Source: Cellulomonas sp. (GTDB lineage Bacteria; Actinomycetota; Actinomycetes; Actinomycetales; Cellulomonadaceae). Taken from it: 64,000 nucleotides of DNA. Location of the stretch: contig NZ_JAGIBD010000011.1 in the NCBI RefSeq assembly GCF_017744555.1, positions 13,873-77,872 on the forward strand, in the 5' to 3' direction. The position numbers and the translations under genes were made by a program. Under the pieces are notes generated by a model. That model searched no databases and was not told where the DNA came from. It saw nothing but the letters and a program-made list of their open reading frames with translations. How positions within the stretch are numbered: position 1 is the stretch's first letter; each line of letters starts with the position of its first letter. Of this stretch, positions 19,507 to 28,463 are shown piece after piece.

Positions 19507-20112
19507 ATGGTCAAGAGCGAGGCCCCGCGTCGGGGGCGGCGTCGAGGCCCCAGCACCACGCGCGACGCGATCCTCGCCGCCGCCCGTCGCCAGTTCGCCG
19601 AGCTCGGCTACGACCGGGCGACCGTGCGGGGCATCGCCGCCGAGGCGGGCTGCGACCCGAAGCTCGTCGGCCACTGGTTCGGGTCCAAGCAGGAGCTGTT
19701 CCTCCAGGTCGTGGAGCTGCCGATCCGACCCGCGGCCGCGTTCGCCGACCTGCGCAGCGCCGGCGACCCCGCGACGCTGGCCGACCGCCTCGCCGTGTTC
19801 GTCGTGAGCCAGATGGAGAGCGAGGCCGTCCGCTCGCGCCTGGTGCCCCTCATCCGGGCGGCCGCCACGGAGCCCGCCGCCGCCCCGCTGCTGCGCGACC
19901 TGCTCGTGCGCGAGATCCTCGGTCCCGTCGCGGCGCAGCTCGGCGGCGACACGCCTGAGCTGCGCGCGTCGCTGCTCGCCAGCCAGATGGTCGGGCTCGT
20001 CATGGCGCGGTACGTCATCGCCGTCGAGCCGCTCGCGTCCGCGCCGCCCGAGACCGTCGCCGCCGCGATCGCGTCCGTGCTGCGGCACTACCTCGACGAC
20101 CGCCTCGGCTGA
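19507..20112 (+). CDS. TetR/AcrR family regulator
   Basis: TRDAILAAARRQFAELGYDRATVRGIAAEAGCDPKLVGHWFGSKQELF. Confidence 0.93.
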   Translation: MVKSEAPRRGRRRGPSTTRDAILAAARRQFAELGYDRATVRGIAAEAGCDPKLVGHWFGSKQELFLQVVELPIRPAAAFADLRSAGDPATLADRLAVFVVSQMESEAVRSRLVPLIRAAATEPAAAPLLRDLLVREILGPVAAQLGGDTPELRASLLASQMVGLVMARYVIAVEPLASAPPETVAAAIASVLRHYLDDRLG

Positions 20113-20170
20113 CCCGCCCCGGCCGGCGGCGCGACGCGCGCGCCGCGCGACCCCGTGGCAGCGTGGCGGC

Positions 20171-20446
20171 ATGGGGACGACCCGCCGCCGCATCGTGGTG
20201 CGCGGCATGGTCCAGGGTGTCGGCTACCGCTGGTCGATGGCCCGTGAGGCCGGCCGGCGCGGCGCTCGCGGCTGGGTGCGGAACCGGGAGGACGGTGCGG
20301 TCGAGGCCGTCGTCGAGGGTGACGAAGAGACCGTGGACGCGCTCGTCGCCTGGGCTCGCCGCGGGCCGGCCGGCGCGGCCGTGAGCGACGTCGCCGTGGA
20401 CGAGGCGCCACCCGGGCCGCTCGGACCGTTCGAGATCCGAGCGTGA
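20171..20446 (+). CDS. acyP: Acylphosphatase
   Basis: RRIVVRGMVQGVGYRWSMAREAGRRGARGWVRNREDGAVEAVVEG. Confidence 0.93.
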   Translation: MGTTRRRIVVRGMVQGVGYRWSMAREAGRRGARGWVRNREDGAVEAVVEGDEETVDALVAWARRGPAGAAVSDVAVDEAPPGPLGPFEIRA

Positions 20447-20449
20447 GGC

Positions 20450-20480
20450 TTGACTTCGAGCGCGCTCGAAGAGGCACCCT
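20450..20480 (+). promoter_or_regulatory. MerR-type promoter/operator
   Basis: TTGACT-N19-CACCCT with perfect 18-bp palindrome CTTCGAGCGCGCTCGAAG (20454-20471) between -35 and -10. Confidence 0.6.
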
Positions 20481-20512
20481 GCCGCTGAACCCCTCCCGGA
20501 AGGAACGCCACC

Positions 20513-21388
20513 ATGCGCGTCGGCATCCACCTCATGCGCTTCGACTCCGTCGAGCCTGCCCGGCTGAGGCAGGAGCTCGCCGACACGGCGGGCGCCGCCG
20601 AGGCCGCGGGCGTCTCGTGGATCTCGGTGATGGACCACTTCTTCCAGATGGAGCCCGCGGGCTTCCCCGCCGAGGACCCGATGCTCGAGGCGTACACGAC
20701 GCTCGGGTACCTCGCGGGCCTCACGTCGACGGCGCAGCTCGGCGTGCTCGTCACGGGCGTCACCTACCGGTACCCGGGCCTGCTCGCGAAGACGGTCGCG
20801 ACGCTCGACGTGCTCTCGGGCGGCCGCGCGACGCTCGGCATCGGCGCCGCCTGGTACGACCGCGAGCACCGCGCGCTCGGCGTCCCGTTCCCGCCGCTCG
20901 CCGAACGGTTCGAGCGGCTCGAGGAGGCGCTCCAGATCGCCGGGCAGATGTGGGACCCCGCGAACCAGGGCCCGTACGAGGGCAAGCACTACCAGCTCGC
21001 CGAGACGCTGTGCCGTCCGCTCCCGCTCAAGCGGCCCGAGATCCTGGTCGGCGGCGGTGGCGAGCGCAAGACGCTGCGGCTCGTCGCGCAGTACGCCGAC
21101 GCGTGCAACCTGTTCGCGACCTCGCCCGACGAGGTGTCGCACAAGCTCGACGTGCTCCGGGCGCACTGCGCCGACGTGGGCCGCGACCTCGCCGACGTGC
21201 GCGTGACGATCCTGCACGGCAGCGAGGCGCTCATCGCCGGTGACGTGGACGCGTTCGTCGACCAGCTTCGGCCCTACGCGGCGCTCGGGGTCGAGAGCGT
21301 CATCCTGCGCCCGCCGGCCACGAGCCTGGCGGCGTGGGTGCGTGACGCGGTCACCGCGGAGGCCGTGGAGCGCGTCGCAGGGCTCTGA
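20513..21388 (+). CDS. LLM-class (F420-dependent-type) oxidoreductase
   Basis: MRVGIHLMRFD...SVMDHFFQ...TVATLDVLSGGRATLGIGAAWYDREHRALGVPFPPLAERFERLEEAL. Confidence 0.9.
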   Translation: MRVGIHLMRFDSVEPARLRQELADTAGAAEAAGVSWISVMDHFFQMEPAGFPAEDPMLEAYTTLGYLAGLTSTAQLGVLVTGVTYRYPGLLAKTVATLDVLSGGRATLGIGAAWYDREHRALGVPFPPLAERFERLEEALQIAGQMWDPANQGPYEGKHYQLAETLCRPLPLKRPEILVGGGGERKTLRLVAQYADACNLFATSPDEVSHKLDVLRAHCADVGRDLADVRVTILHGSEALIAGDVDAFVDQLRPYAALGVESVILRPPATSLAAWVRDAVTAEAVERVAGL

Positions 21389-21395
21389 CGCCCCG

Positions 21396-22097
21396 TCAGG
21401 CGTCCTGGAGCGACCGCAGCACCTCGACGACGACGGCCGCCGACCGGTCGGCCGCGTCGTCGACGTGCGCGAGGAAGTCCTCGCCGGCGACGGGCCCGCA
21501 CAGGTCGGAGATGCCCCGGACCGACAGGAACGGCACTCCGTACAGGTGGCTCGTGTGCGCCAGGGCCGCCGACTCCATGTCCGTCGCGAGCGCGCCCGGG
21601 AAGGCCGCGCGGATGCGGTCGACCCGGGTCGCGTCGATGAACGCGTCCCCGGACAGCACCGTGCCCGACAGGACCGTGAGGTCGACGGACGCGGTCGCGG
21701 CGGCGTCGTGCAGCGCCTTCTCGGCGGCGTACACCTCGGGCATGCCGGGCACCTGGCCGAGCGAGTAGCCGAACGCCCGGGCGTCCGCCCCGGAGTACAG
21801 GTACTCGGACCCGACCACCACGTCGCCGACCCGGACGTCGACCCCGACGCCGCCGGCCGAGCCGGCGCTGACCAGCGCACGGGGGTGGGTCGCGTTGATC
21901 GCGACGGCCGCGGCGGTCGCGGAGTTCACGAGCCCGATGCCGCACGTGACGAGGAGCACCTGTCGCCCGGCGAGCGTCGCCATGCGGTGCTCCGCGTGGC
22001 CGACTCGGGTGGCCGGGCCGACGAAGTCCGCGCGGTCCACGAACGGCGCGGCCTCGTCGGCCATCGCCGTGACGATGACGGCGTCGACGGCGATCAC
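21396..22097 (-). CDS. mtnN: 5'-methylthioadenosine/S-adenosylhomocysteine nucleosidase
   Basis: [13 protein letters not shown]...[12 protein letters not shown]...SAGSAGGVG...DMESAALAH...RGISDLCG. Confidence 0.9.
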   Translation of the reverse strand: MIAVDAVIVTAMADEAAPFVDRADFVGPATRVGHAEHRMATLAGRQVLLVTCGIGLVNSATAAAVAINATHPRALVSAGSAGGVGVDVRVGDVVVGSEYLYSGADARAFGYSLGQVPGMPEVYAAEKALHDAAATASVDLTVLSGTVLSGDAFIDATRVDRIRAAFPGALATDMESAALAHTSHLYGVPFLSVRGISDLCGPVAGEDFLAHVDDAADRSAAVVVEVLRSLQDA

Positions 22098-22546
22098 GCG
22101 GTCACCTGGCTCCACTCGTCGCGCGCGGCGAGGAACGTGCGCGCGGCGTCCTGCGCGCCCGTGAGCGTGTGGTTCGCGCCCCAACCGCACTGCACCTCGT
22201 TCGCGGCGGGCACCTCGGTGGCCGTCGTGACGTCCTGCAGCGTGCTCTGCACCAGGTCGAGGACGTCGTCGTACGCCCACTCGCCCTGCAGGATCAGGTA
22301 GAAGCCCGTCTGGCAGCCCATCGGCGAGAAGTCGATGACCCGGTCCGAGTGGTTGCGCGAGTGCTCCGCGAACAGGTGCTCGAGCGAGTGCACGGTCGGC
22401 ATCTCGAGGTGGGCCACGTTCGGCTGCGTGAACCGCACGTCGTACTTCTGGATCACGTCACCCGCCGGCAGCACCTTGGTGTCGGCGAGCCGCACGTAGG
22501 GGGCGGCGACGGTGCGGTGGTCGAGGTTGAAGGACTCGACGTTCAT
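22094..22546 (-). CDS. luxS: S-ribosylhomocysteine lyase
   Basis: [21 protein letters not shown]...[13 protein letters not shown] (HxxEH), [13 protein letters not shown] overlap with mtnN. Confidence 0.95.
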   Translation of the reverse strand: MNVESFNLDHRTVAAPYVRLADTKVLPAGDVIQKYDVRFTQPNVAHLEMPTVHSLEHLFAEHSRNHSDRVIDFSPMGCQTGFYLILQGEWAYDDVLDLVQSTLQDVTTATEVPAANEVQCGWGANHTLTGAQDAARTFLAARDEWSQVTA

Positions 22547-22636
22547 GCGAGGCTGGTTCACGGCACAGGTCCTGTCGGTCGGCGGAGCGTCCATTGTCCC
22601 TCGTCGCGCGGGTGCCACGCGTCCGGCGTCCAGCCG

Positions 22637-23680
22637 TCAGCGCGCGAGGCGCTCGACGATCGCGCCGTACAGCGTCGGGAGGGCGGCCGCGGCCGGCACG
22701 ATCCCGCGGCGCGCCGGCGACGCCGCGGCGGAGACGAGCCCGGCGGTGAGCAGCCGGTAGTCGCGGGTGGCAGCCGTCCAGGCCCGCTCGTAGGCCGCGT
22801 TCGACCGCGCGACGTCCTCGCCGAGCGTCACGACGGCTGCGTGCGCCTGCGCGAGCCCGACCCGCAGGCCCTCGCCCGTGAGCGCGTCGACGTAGCCCGA
22901 CGCGTCGCCGACCAGTCGGACCCGGCCGGACGTGCGCGCGGTCGTGCGCTGGCGGAGCGGTCCCGCGCCACGGGTGGGGCCGAGCACGGGCGCGCCCGCG
23001 AGGTGCTCACGCAGCGCAGGCATGGCGTCGAGCGTCCGGTCGACGTCGGTGCGTGGCGGGCCGAGCAGCGCGATGCCGACCACGTCGTCCGACACCGGGG
23101 TCACGTACGCCTCGGTCTTCCGGCCCCAGTGCACCTCGACGAGGTCCGACCAGGGCGCGACCCGGAAGTGCCGGCGGACGCCGTACCGTCGGCGCTCGCG
23201 CGCCTGGCCGTTCGGCGCGTCGAGCCCGACCTGGCGGCGGACCACGGAGTGCAGGCCGTCGCACGCGAGCAGCCATCGTCCGCGAAACCCCGCGGCGGTC
23301 GCGCCGTCGCGGTCCTGGTGGACGACCTCGGCGCGCCCCGCGACCAGCTCGGCCCCCAGCTCGTAGGCGCGCACCGCCAGCGCGCCGTGCAGGGTGGTCC
23401 GCCGCACGCCCAGGCCCGGACCCGTGGCGAACAGGTGGTCGGCGACCCGGTCGCCCGACACGTACCGGATCCCGGTCAGCACGTGTCCCTCGGGGTGCAC
23501 GCCGAGCCGTCCGAGCGCGGCGACCGCGCCCGGCATCAGCCCCTCGCCGCACGCCTTGTCGACCGGCGTGGCGCGCGGCTCGACGACGACGACCGACAGC
23601 CCTGCGAGACGCGCCTCGATCGCCGCCGCGAGCCCCACGGGTCCGCCGCCGACCACGAGCACGTCCGCGTCGGTCCTCAT
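22637..23680 (-). CDS. FAD-dependent oxidoreductase/hydroxylase (geranylgeranyl-reductase-like)
   Basis: VLVVGGGPVGLAAAIEARLAGLSVVVVEPR...GRVRLVGDASGYVDALTGEGLRVGL. Confidence 0.9.
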   Translation of the reverse strand: MRTDADVLVVGGGPVGLAAAIEARLAGLSVVVVEPRATPVDKACGEGLMPGAVAALGRLGVHPEGHVLTGIRYVSGDRVADHLFATGPGLGVRRTTLHGALAVRAYELGAELVAGRAEVVHQDRDGATAAGFRGRWLLACDGLHSVVRRQVGLDAPNGQARERRRYGVRRHFRVAPWSDLVEVHWGRKTEAYVTPVSDDVVGIALLGPPRTDVDRTLDAMPALREHLAGAPVLGPTRGAGPLRQRTTARTSGRVRLVGDASGYVDALTGEGLRVGLAQAHAAVVTLGEDVARSNAAYERAWTAATRDYRLLTAGLVSAAASPARRGIVPAAAALPTLYGAIVERLAR

Positions 23681-24201
23681 GTGCCGGCGGGTTCGGCCGC
23701 GCGCAGCGCGCGCTCCTCGGCCGGGATGCGGAACCCGAGCAGCAGCACGGCGTTGAGCACCGTGAACGTGAGCGCGGTGACCCACGCGGTGTGGACGAGG
23801 GGGAGCGCGGCGCCCTCGACGGCCACCGCGACGTAGTTCGGGTGCCGCAGCCAGCGGTACGGGCCGCGGTGCACGAGGTCGGCGCCCGGCACGACGATGA
23901 TCCGGGTGTTCCACTGCGGGCCGAGCGTCGCGATGCACCACCAGCGCAGCGCCTGTGCGGCGAGGACGGCGACGAACGCGGTCCACCCCAGCACGGGGAG
24001 GAACGGCCGGTCGGCGACGTGCACCTCGACGACGCACGCGACCAGCAGCCCGGTGTGCAGCGCGACCATCGGGGGGTAGTGCCGCGCACCGGTCTCGACG
24101 CCGCCGCGGGCGAACGCCCACCGGGCGTTCCGCGACGCGACGACGAGCTCGGCGAGCCGCTCGAGCGCGACCAGCAGGATCAGGGCGTCGTACCAGGTCA
24201 C
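23677..24201 (-). CDS. Isoprenylcysteine carboxyl methyltransferase-family membrane methyltransferase
   Basis: LGPQWNTRIIVVPGADLVHRGPYRWLRHPNYVAVAVEGAALPL. Confidence 0.88.
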   Translation of the reverse strand: MTWYDALILLVALERLAELVVASRNARWAFARGGVETGARHYPPMVALHTGLLVACVVEVHVADRPFLPVLGWTAFVAVLAAQALRWWCIATLGPQWNTRIIVVPGADLVHRGPYRWLRHPNYVAVAVEGAALPLVHTAWVTALTFTVLNAVLLLGFRIPAEERALRAAEPAGT

Positions 24202-25271
24202 GCGAGCTCCTCAGGCCAGCGCAGCAGGACCGCCTCGGCGCTCACGCCCGGCCCGAACGCGAACAGCACGCCCGCCGACCCCGGCACATGGTCGCCGTCG
24301 CGCAACCGGTCCGCCAGGATGTGCAGCACCGACGCGGACGACAGGTTGCCGACCCGGGCGAGCGACTCCCAGCTCGCCGCGAACGACCGGTCGGGCAGCT
24401 CGAGCGACCGCGCCGCCGCCTCGAGGATCCGCGGACCGCCCGCGTGCGCGACCCACGTGGCCACGTCGCTCGCCTTGAGGTCGTGGGCGGCGAGCAGGTC
24501 GGCGACGTCGGGGCCGAGACGCTGCTCGACGACGTCCGCGAGGCTCGCGGCCAGCACGATGCGGAAGCCGCTGCCGCCGATGTCCCAGCCGAGCATCCCC
24601 GCCGTGTCCGGGTACAGGGCGCTGCGGCTGTCGACGACGTCCACGCCGCCCACGTCCTGCGCCCGGTCCGCCCCGACCATGACGGCGGCTGCCGCACCGT
24701 CTCCGAACAGCCCGCTCGAGACGACGTTCGCCATCGAGTCGTCCCCGCGCTGCAGCGTGAGCGAGCACAGCTCGACCGACACGAGCAGCGCGACGTCCTG
24801 CGGGTGGCCCTGCAGGTAGTCGCGGACGCGCGCGATCCCCGCCGCCCCCGCCACGCAGCCGAGCCCGAACACGGGGATCCGGCGCACGTCGCTGCGCAGA
24901 CCGAGGTGCTCGACGAGCAGCGCGTCGAGCGACGGCGCCCCGATCCCCGTGATCGACGTGAACAGCACGAAGTCGACGTCGGCCGGTGTGAGCGCGGCGG
25001 CCTCCAGCGCCTGCCGGCACGCGGTGCCCGCCAGCGCGAGGCCCTCGCGCAGGAACGCGTCGTTGGCGTCCTCGAACGTGGTCAGCGCGGCGTACGCGTC
25101 GAGCGGCAGGGCCGTGTGCCGCGTCGCGATCCCGGTCCCGGCGTGCACTCGCTCGATGACCGCCCGGCGCCGCGGGTCCGCGGTGAGCAGGGGAGCGATC
25201 GTGGCGGTGATGTCGGACTGTCGGTACGAGTGCGGTGGCAGGACGGGGGCGATCGAGGCGATCCGCGCCAT
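24198..25271 (-). CDS. Type III polyketide synthase
   Basis: Cys in VFGLGCVAGAAGIARVRDYL, GLFGDGAAAAVM, His in WVAHAGGPRIL, Asn in VGNLSSASVLHIL. Confidence 0.93.
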   Translation of the reverse strand: MARIASIAPVLPPHSYRQSDITATIAPLLTADPRRRAVIERVHAGTGIATRHTALPLDAYAALTTFEDANDAFLREGLALAGTACRQALEAAALTPADVDFVLFTSITGIGAPSLDALLVEHLGLRSDVRRIPVFGLGCVAGAAGIARVRDYLQGHPQDVALLVSVELCSLTLQRGDDSMANVVSSGLFGDGAAAAVMVGADRAQDVGGVDVVDSRSALYPDTAGMLGWDIGGSGFRIVLAASLADVVEQRLGPDVADLLAAHDLKASDVATWVAHAGGPRILEAAARSLELPDRSFAASWESLARVGNLSSASVLHILADRLRDGDHVPGSAGVLFAFGPGVSAEAVLLRWPEELA

Positions 25272-25369
25272 GGGGGCATCGTGTCACCTACGTCCGGTTC
25301 CGTCGCCTTCTCCCGGTTCCGTGCCCGCAGGCCGGGCACCTGCGACGATGGCGCGGTCGGGAGGTGTCG

Positions 25370-26221
25370 ATGAGCCAGGTGGACGTACGCCCGCGTGGGG
25401 CCGTCGTCGAGCTCGCCCTCGCGAGCCACCCCGGCCCGACGGTCGCGGTCACCGTGTTCGCGGGCGCGATGGCGCTCGGCGCGGGTGCGACGGCCCGGAC
25501 GGCGGTGCTCGTCACGCTCGCGGTGCTCGCCGGGCAGCTGTCGATCGGCTGGTCGAACGACTGGGTCGACGCCGCGCGGGACGCCGCGGTGGGCCGCACC
25601 CACAAGCCGGTCGGCGCGGGCCGGCTCTCCGTCGGCACCGTGCGGGCGGCGGCGTGGACGGCCGCGGTGGCGTGCGTCGTCGTGTCCGCGACGCTCGGCT
25701 GGCGGGCCGGGCTCGTCAACGTCGCGACGGTCGCGTCCGCGTGGTCCTACAACGTGCGGCTGAAGAACAGCCCGTGGTCGTGGGCGCCGTTCGCGTTCTC
25801 GTTCGGGCTGCTGCCCCTGGTGATCGCGCTCGCGCTGCCCGGGGCACCCGTCGCCGCGTGGTGGGCCGTCGCGGGCGGCGCGCTGCTCGGCGTCGGCGCG
25901 CACCTCGCGAACGTGCTGCCCGACCTCGAGGACGACGTGGGCACCGGGGTACGGGGCGCCGGCCACAGGCTCGGGCGCACGACGACGAGCGCGCTCGCGG
26001 CCGGGACCCTGCTCGCCGCGACCGTGCTGGTGGTCGTCGCGCCGCCGGGACGTCCGTCGGGCGCGGCCCTCGTCGCGCTCGCGGGCGCCGTGGTCCTCGC
26101 CGCGACGGGCACGGTGGTCGCGCTGCGTGCGTCGCGGAGCCGGTGGCCGTTCACCGCGGCGATCCTGGTCGCCGCACTCGACGTCGTGCTGCTCGTGGGG
26201 TCGGACTGGGTGGTCCGCTGA
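25370..26221 (+). CDS. UbiA-family prenyltransferase
   Basis: SNDWVDAARDAAVGRTHKPVG (NDxxDxxxD), second acidic motif LPDLEDDVGTG; multi-TM. Confidence 0.9.
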   Translation: MSQVDVRPRGAVVELALASHPGPTVAVTVFAGAMALGAGATARTAVLVTLAVLAGQLSIGWSNDWVDAARDAAVGRTHKPVGAGRLSVGTVRAAAWTAAVACVVVSATLGWRAGLVNVATVASAWSYNVRLKNSPWSWAPFAFSFGLLPLVIALALPGAPVAAWWAVAGGALLGVGAHLANVLPDLEDDVGTGVRGAGHRLGRTTTSALAAGTLLAATVLVVVAPPGRPSGAALVALAGAVVLAATGTVVALRASRSRWPFTAAILVAALDVVLLVGSDWVVR

Positions 26222-26247
26222 GCGGGGCGGCTGCCACCATGCCCCCC

Positions 26248-26580
26248 ATGGGGACCGTGTACGTCTTCCGTGTGGAGGACGCCGATGCCGACGGCTGGTC
26301 GGCCGAGCTGGCCGTGGCTGCCACGTCGGCGGGGGAGGCCGGCCGACGCCTCCGGGCCGCCGGCCTCCGCAAGAAGCAGATCCACCACGAGGGGCGGCCC
26401 GTGCGGGTGGTCGACGCCGCCGAGGTCCCCGAGCTGAGCGAGGCGGCGAGCGGAGTCGTCCGCAGGCGGTCGGGCGACTCCGGGTGGACGACGTGGAGCG
26501 CGGTCCCGGTCGGCACGTCGCTGAGCTGGCGGACGAGCGGCGGCGCGGTGGTCGACACGCGGAGCAGCGGTCACCGCTAG
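26248..26580 (+). CDS. Hypothetical protein
   Basis: ORF MGTVYVFRVEDADADGWSAELAVAATSAGEAGRRLRAAGL...; family not recognised. Confidence 0.55.
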   Translation: MGTVYVFRVEDADADGWSAELAVAATSAGEAGRRLRAAGLRKKQIHHEGRPVRVVDAAEVPELSEAASGVVRRRSGDSGWTTWSAVPVGTSLSWRTSGGAVVDTRSSGHR

Positions 26581-26617
26581 GCGGCCCGGGCCGCCTCGCG
26601 GCTGACGTGCCAGGCGC

Positions 26618-27481
26618 TCACGACGAGACGTCCGCCGTGGTGAACCTCGCCCACGCGAGCGTCGCGAACACCGCGACCCACGCCGCCTGCACGCCCAGCC
26701 CGCCCGCGACGACCCGCCAGTCCGGCTCGATCCGCAGGAACTCCGCGAAGTCGAGCCAGTGGTGCGTGAGCAGCCCCGGGTGGATCGCGGACAGCGCCGG
26801 CAGGGTGTCCAGCACACCCGACACGATCGCGGTGACGACCGTGGCGGCCATCGCACCGACCGGCACCTCGGTGAGCGTCGAGTAGAACAGCCCGACCGCG
26901 ACCAGCCCGGTCATGGAGAGCGCGACGTACGCGACGACCCCGGCGATCCGCACCGCGCCGACGCCGAGCGGCACGGTGTCGCCGGACAGCAGCACGACGT
27001 CGTGCAGCCCGAAGAACGCGGCGCCGGTGACGAGCCCGACGACCGCGATGGCCAGCACGGCCGACCCGGCGAACGCGAGCGCGGCGAGCGCCTTCACGAC
27101 CAGGAGCCGGGTGCGCGCGACCGGCACGACGAGCAGGTACCGCAGCGTCCCTGCCGACGCCTCGCCCGCGACCGCGTCGCCGGACGCGATCCCGATGGTG
27201 AGCGGGAGCAGGAACGGCAGGCAGACGAAGATCGACGCGACGACCAGGAAGATCCCGTTCTCGGTGACCTTCCCCACGAAGCCGGGTCCCTGCCCGTCGA
27301 GGTCGGTGTCCCGCGTGAGGAACAGCACGAGCCCGAGCAGCAGCGGCACCGCCGCGAGCCCGCTCAGCAGCACGAGGTTGCGGCGGCGGCCGAGCACGAG
27401 CCGCAGCTCGCTGCGCAGCAGCCGCCCGAACGCTCCTCGGACCTGCGCGGGTGCCTGGACCATGACCTCAGCGTGCGACAT
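26618..27481 (-). CDS. ABC-2 type permease
   Basis: Multi-TM, RSELRLVLGRRRNLVLLSGLAAVPLLLGLVLF...AGEASAGTLRYLLVVPVARTRLLVVK; overlaps ATPase gene. Confidence 0.88.
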   Translation of the reverse strand: MSHAEVMVQAPAQVRGAFGRLLRSELRLVLGRRRNLVLLSGLAAVPLLLGLVLFLTRDTDLDGQGPGFVGKVTENGIFLVVASIFVCLPFLLPLTIGIASGDAVAGEASAGTLRYLLVVPVARTRLLVVKALAALAFAGSAVLAIAVVGLVTGAAFFGLHDVVLLSGDTVPLGVGAVRIAGVVAYVALSMTGLVAVGLFYSTLTEVPVGAMAATVVTAIVSGVLDTLPALSAIHPGLLTHHWLDFAEFLRIEPDWRVVAGGLGVQAAWVAVFATLAWARFTTADVSS

Positions 27482-28463
27482 CGAAGCCCTCCCCGGTGAG
27501 CTCCACGAACACCTGCTCCAGGCTGGGCCGCCGCACCTCGAACCCGACGAGCGGCACCTCGGCGCGGACCAGCGCGGCCGACACGTCCTCGGGTGCGAGC
27601 CCGTCGACGGGTGCGTCGAGCCGCAGGCCGTCGACCACGGGCTCGTCCAGGCCCAGTCCTCGCAGCACGCGGGCCGCCGTGCCGACGTGCCCGGTGGTCG
27701 TCGTCACCGACACCCGGGCCTGCCCGCGCGCGGCCAGCACCGACCGGTCGCCCTGCAGCACCAGGTGCCCGCGGCTCATGATCCCGACGTGCGTGCACAC
27801 CTGCTCGATCTCGGCGAGCAGGTGTGACGACACGAGCACCGTGGTGCCGCCGTCGGCGAGCTCACGCACGAGGTGGCGGACCTCGCGGGTGCCCTGCGGG
27901 TCGAGCCCGTTGGTCGGCTCGTCGAGCACGAGCAGCTCGCGGGGCTGCAGGAGCGCCGCCGCGAGGCCGAGCCGCTGCTTCATGCCGAGCGAGTACTGCC
28001 GGAACTTCTTGTCCGCCGCGGCGGCGAGCCCGACGCGCTCCAGCGCCTCGTCGCGACGGCGGGCAGCCGTGCGCGGGTCGGCCGTGGCGTCGACCGCCGA
28101 CAGCCGGTCGAGGTTCGCGCGGCCGGTGAGGTACGGGTGGAACGCGGGCCCCTCGACGAGCGCGCCGACCCGCGGCAGCACCGCGGCGCCCGCGTCGGGC
28201 ATGGGCTGGTCGAGCAGCCAGGCCTGCCCGCCGGTGGGGCGCACCAGGCCGAGCAGCATCCGGATCGTCGTCGTCTTCCCGGAGCCGTTGGGCCCCAGGA
28301 AGCCGTACACCGCGCCGCGCGGCACCCGCAGGGCGAGGCCGTCCACGGCCACCTGACCCGACCGGAACCGCTTGGTCAGCCCGTCGGTGCGCACCGCCAG
28401 GGGTCCGGTGTCGTCACCGGACCCCTGACCGACCCGCGCAGGGGCGAGCACGCCTGCGCTCAC
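27468..28463 (-). CDS. ABC transporter ATP-binding protein
   Basis: GPNGSGKTTTIRMLLGL; YSLGMKQRLGLAAALLQPRELLVLDEPTNGLDPQG. Confidence 0.92.
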   Translation of the reverse strand: MSAGVLAPARVGQGSGDDTGPLAVRTDGLTKRFRSGQVAVDGLALRVPRGAVYGFLGPNGSGKTTTIRMLLGLVRPTGGQAWLLDQPMPDAGAAVLPRVGALVEGPAFHPYLTGRANLDRLSAVDATADPRTAARRRDEALERVGLAAAADKKFRQYSLGMKQRLGLAAALLQPRELLVLDEPTNGLDPQGTREVRHLVRELADGGTTVLVSSHLLAEIEQVCTHVGIMSRGHLVLQGDRSVLAARGQARVSVTTTTGHVGTAARVLRGLGLDEPVVDGLRLDAPVDGLAPEDVSAALVRAEVPLVGFEVRRPSLEQVFVELTGEGFDVAR

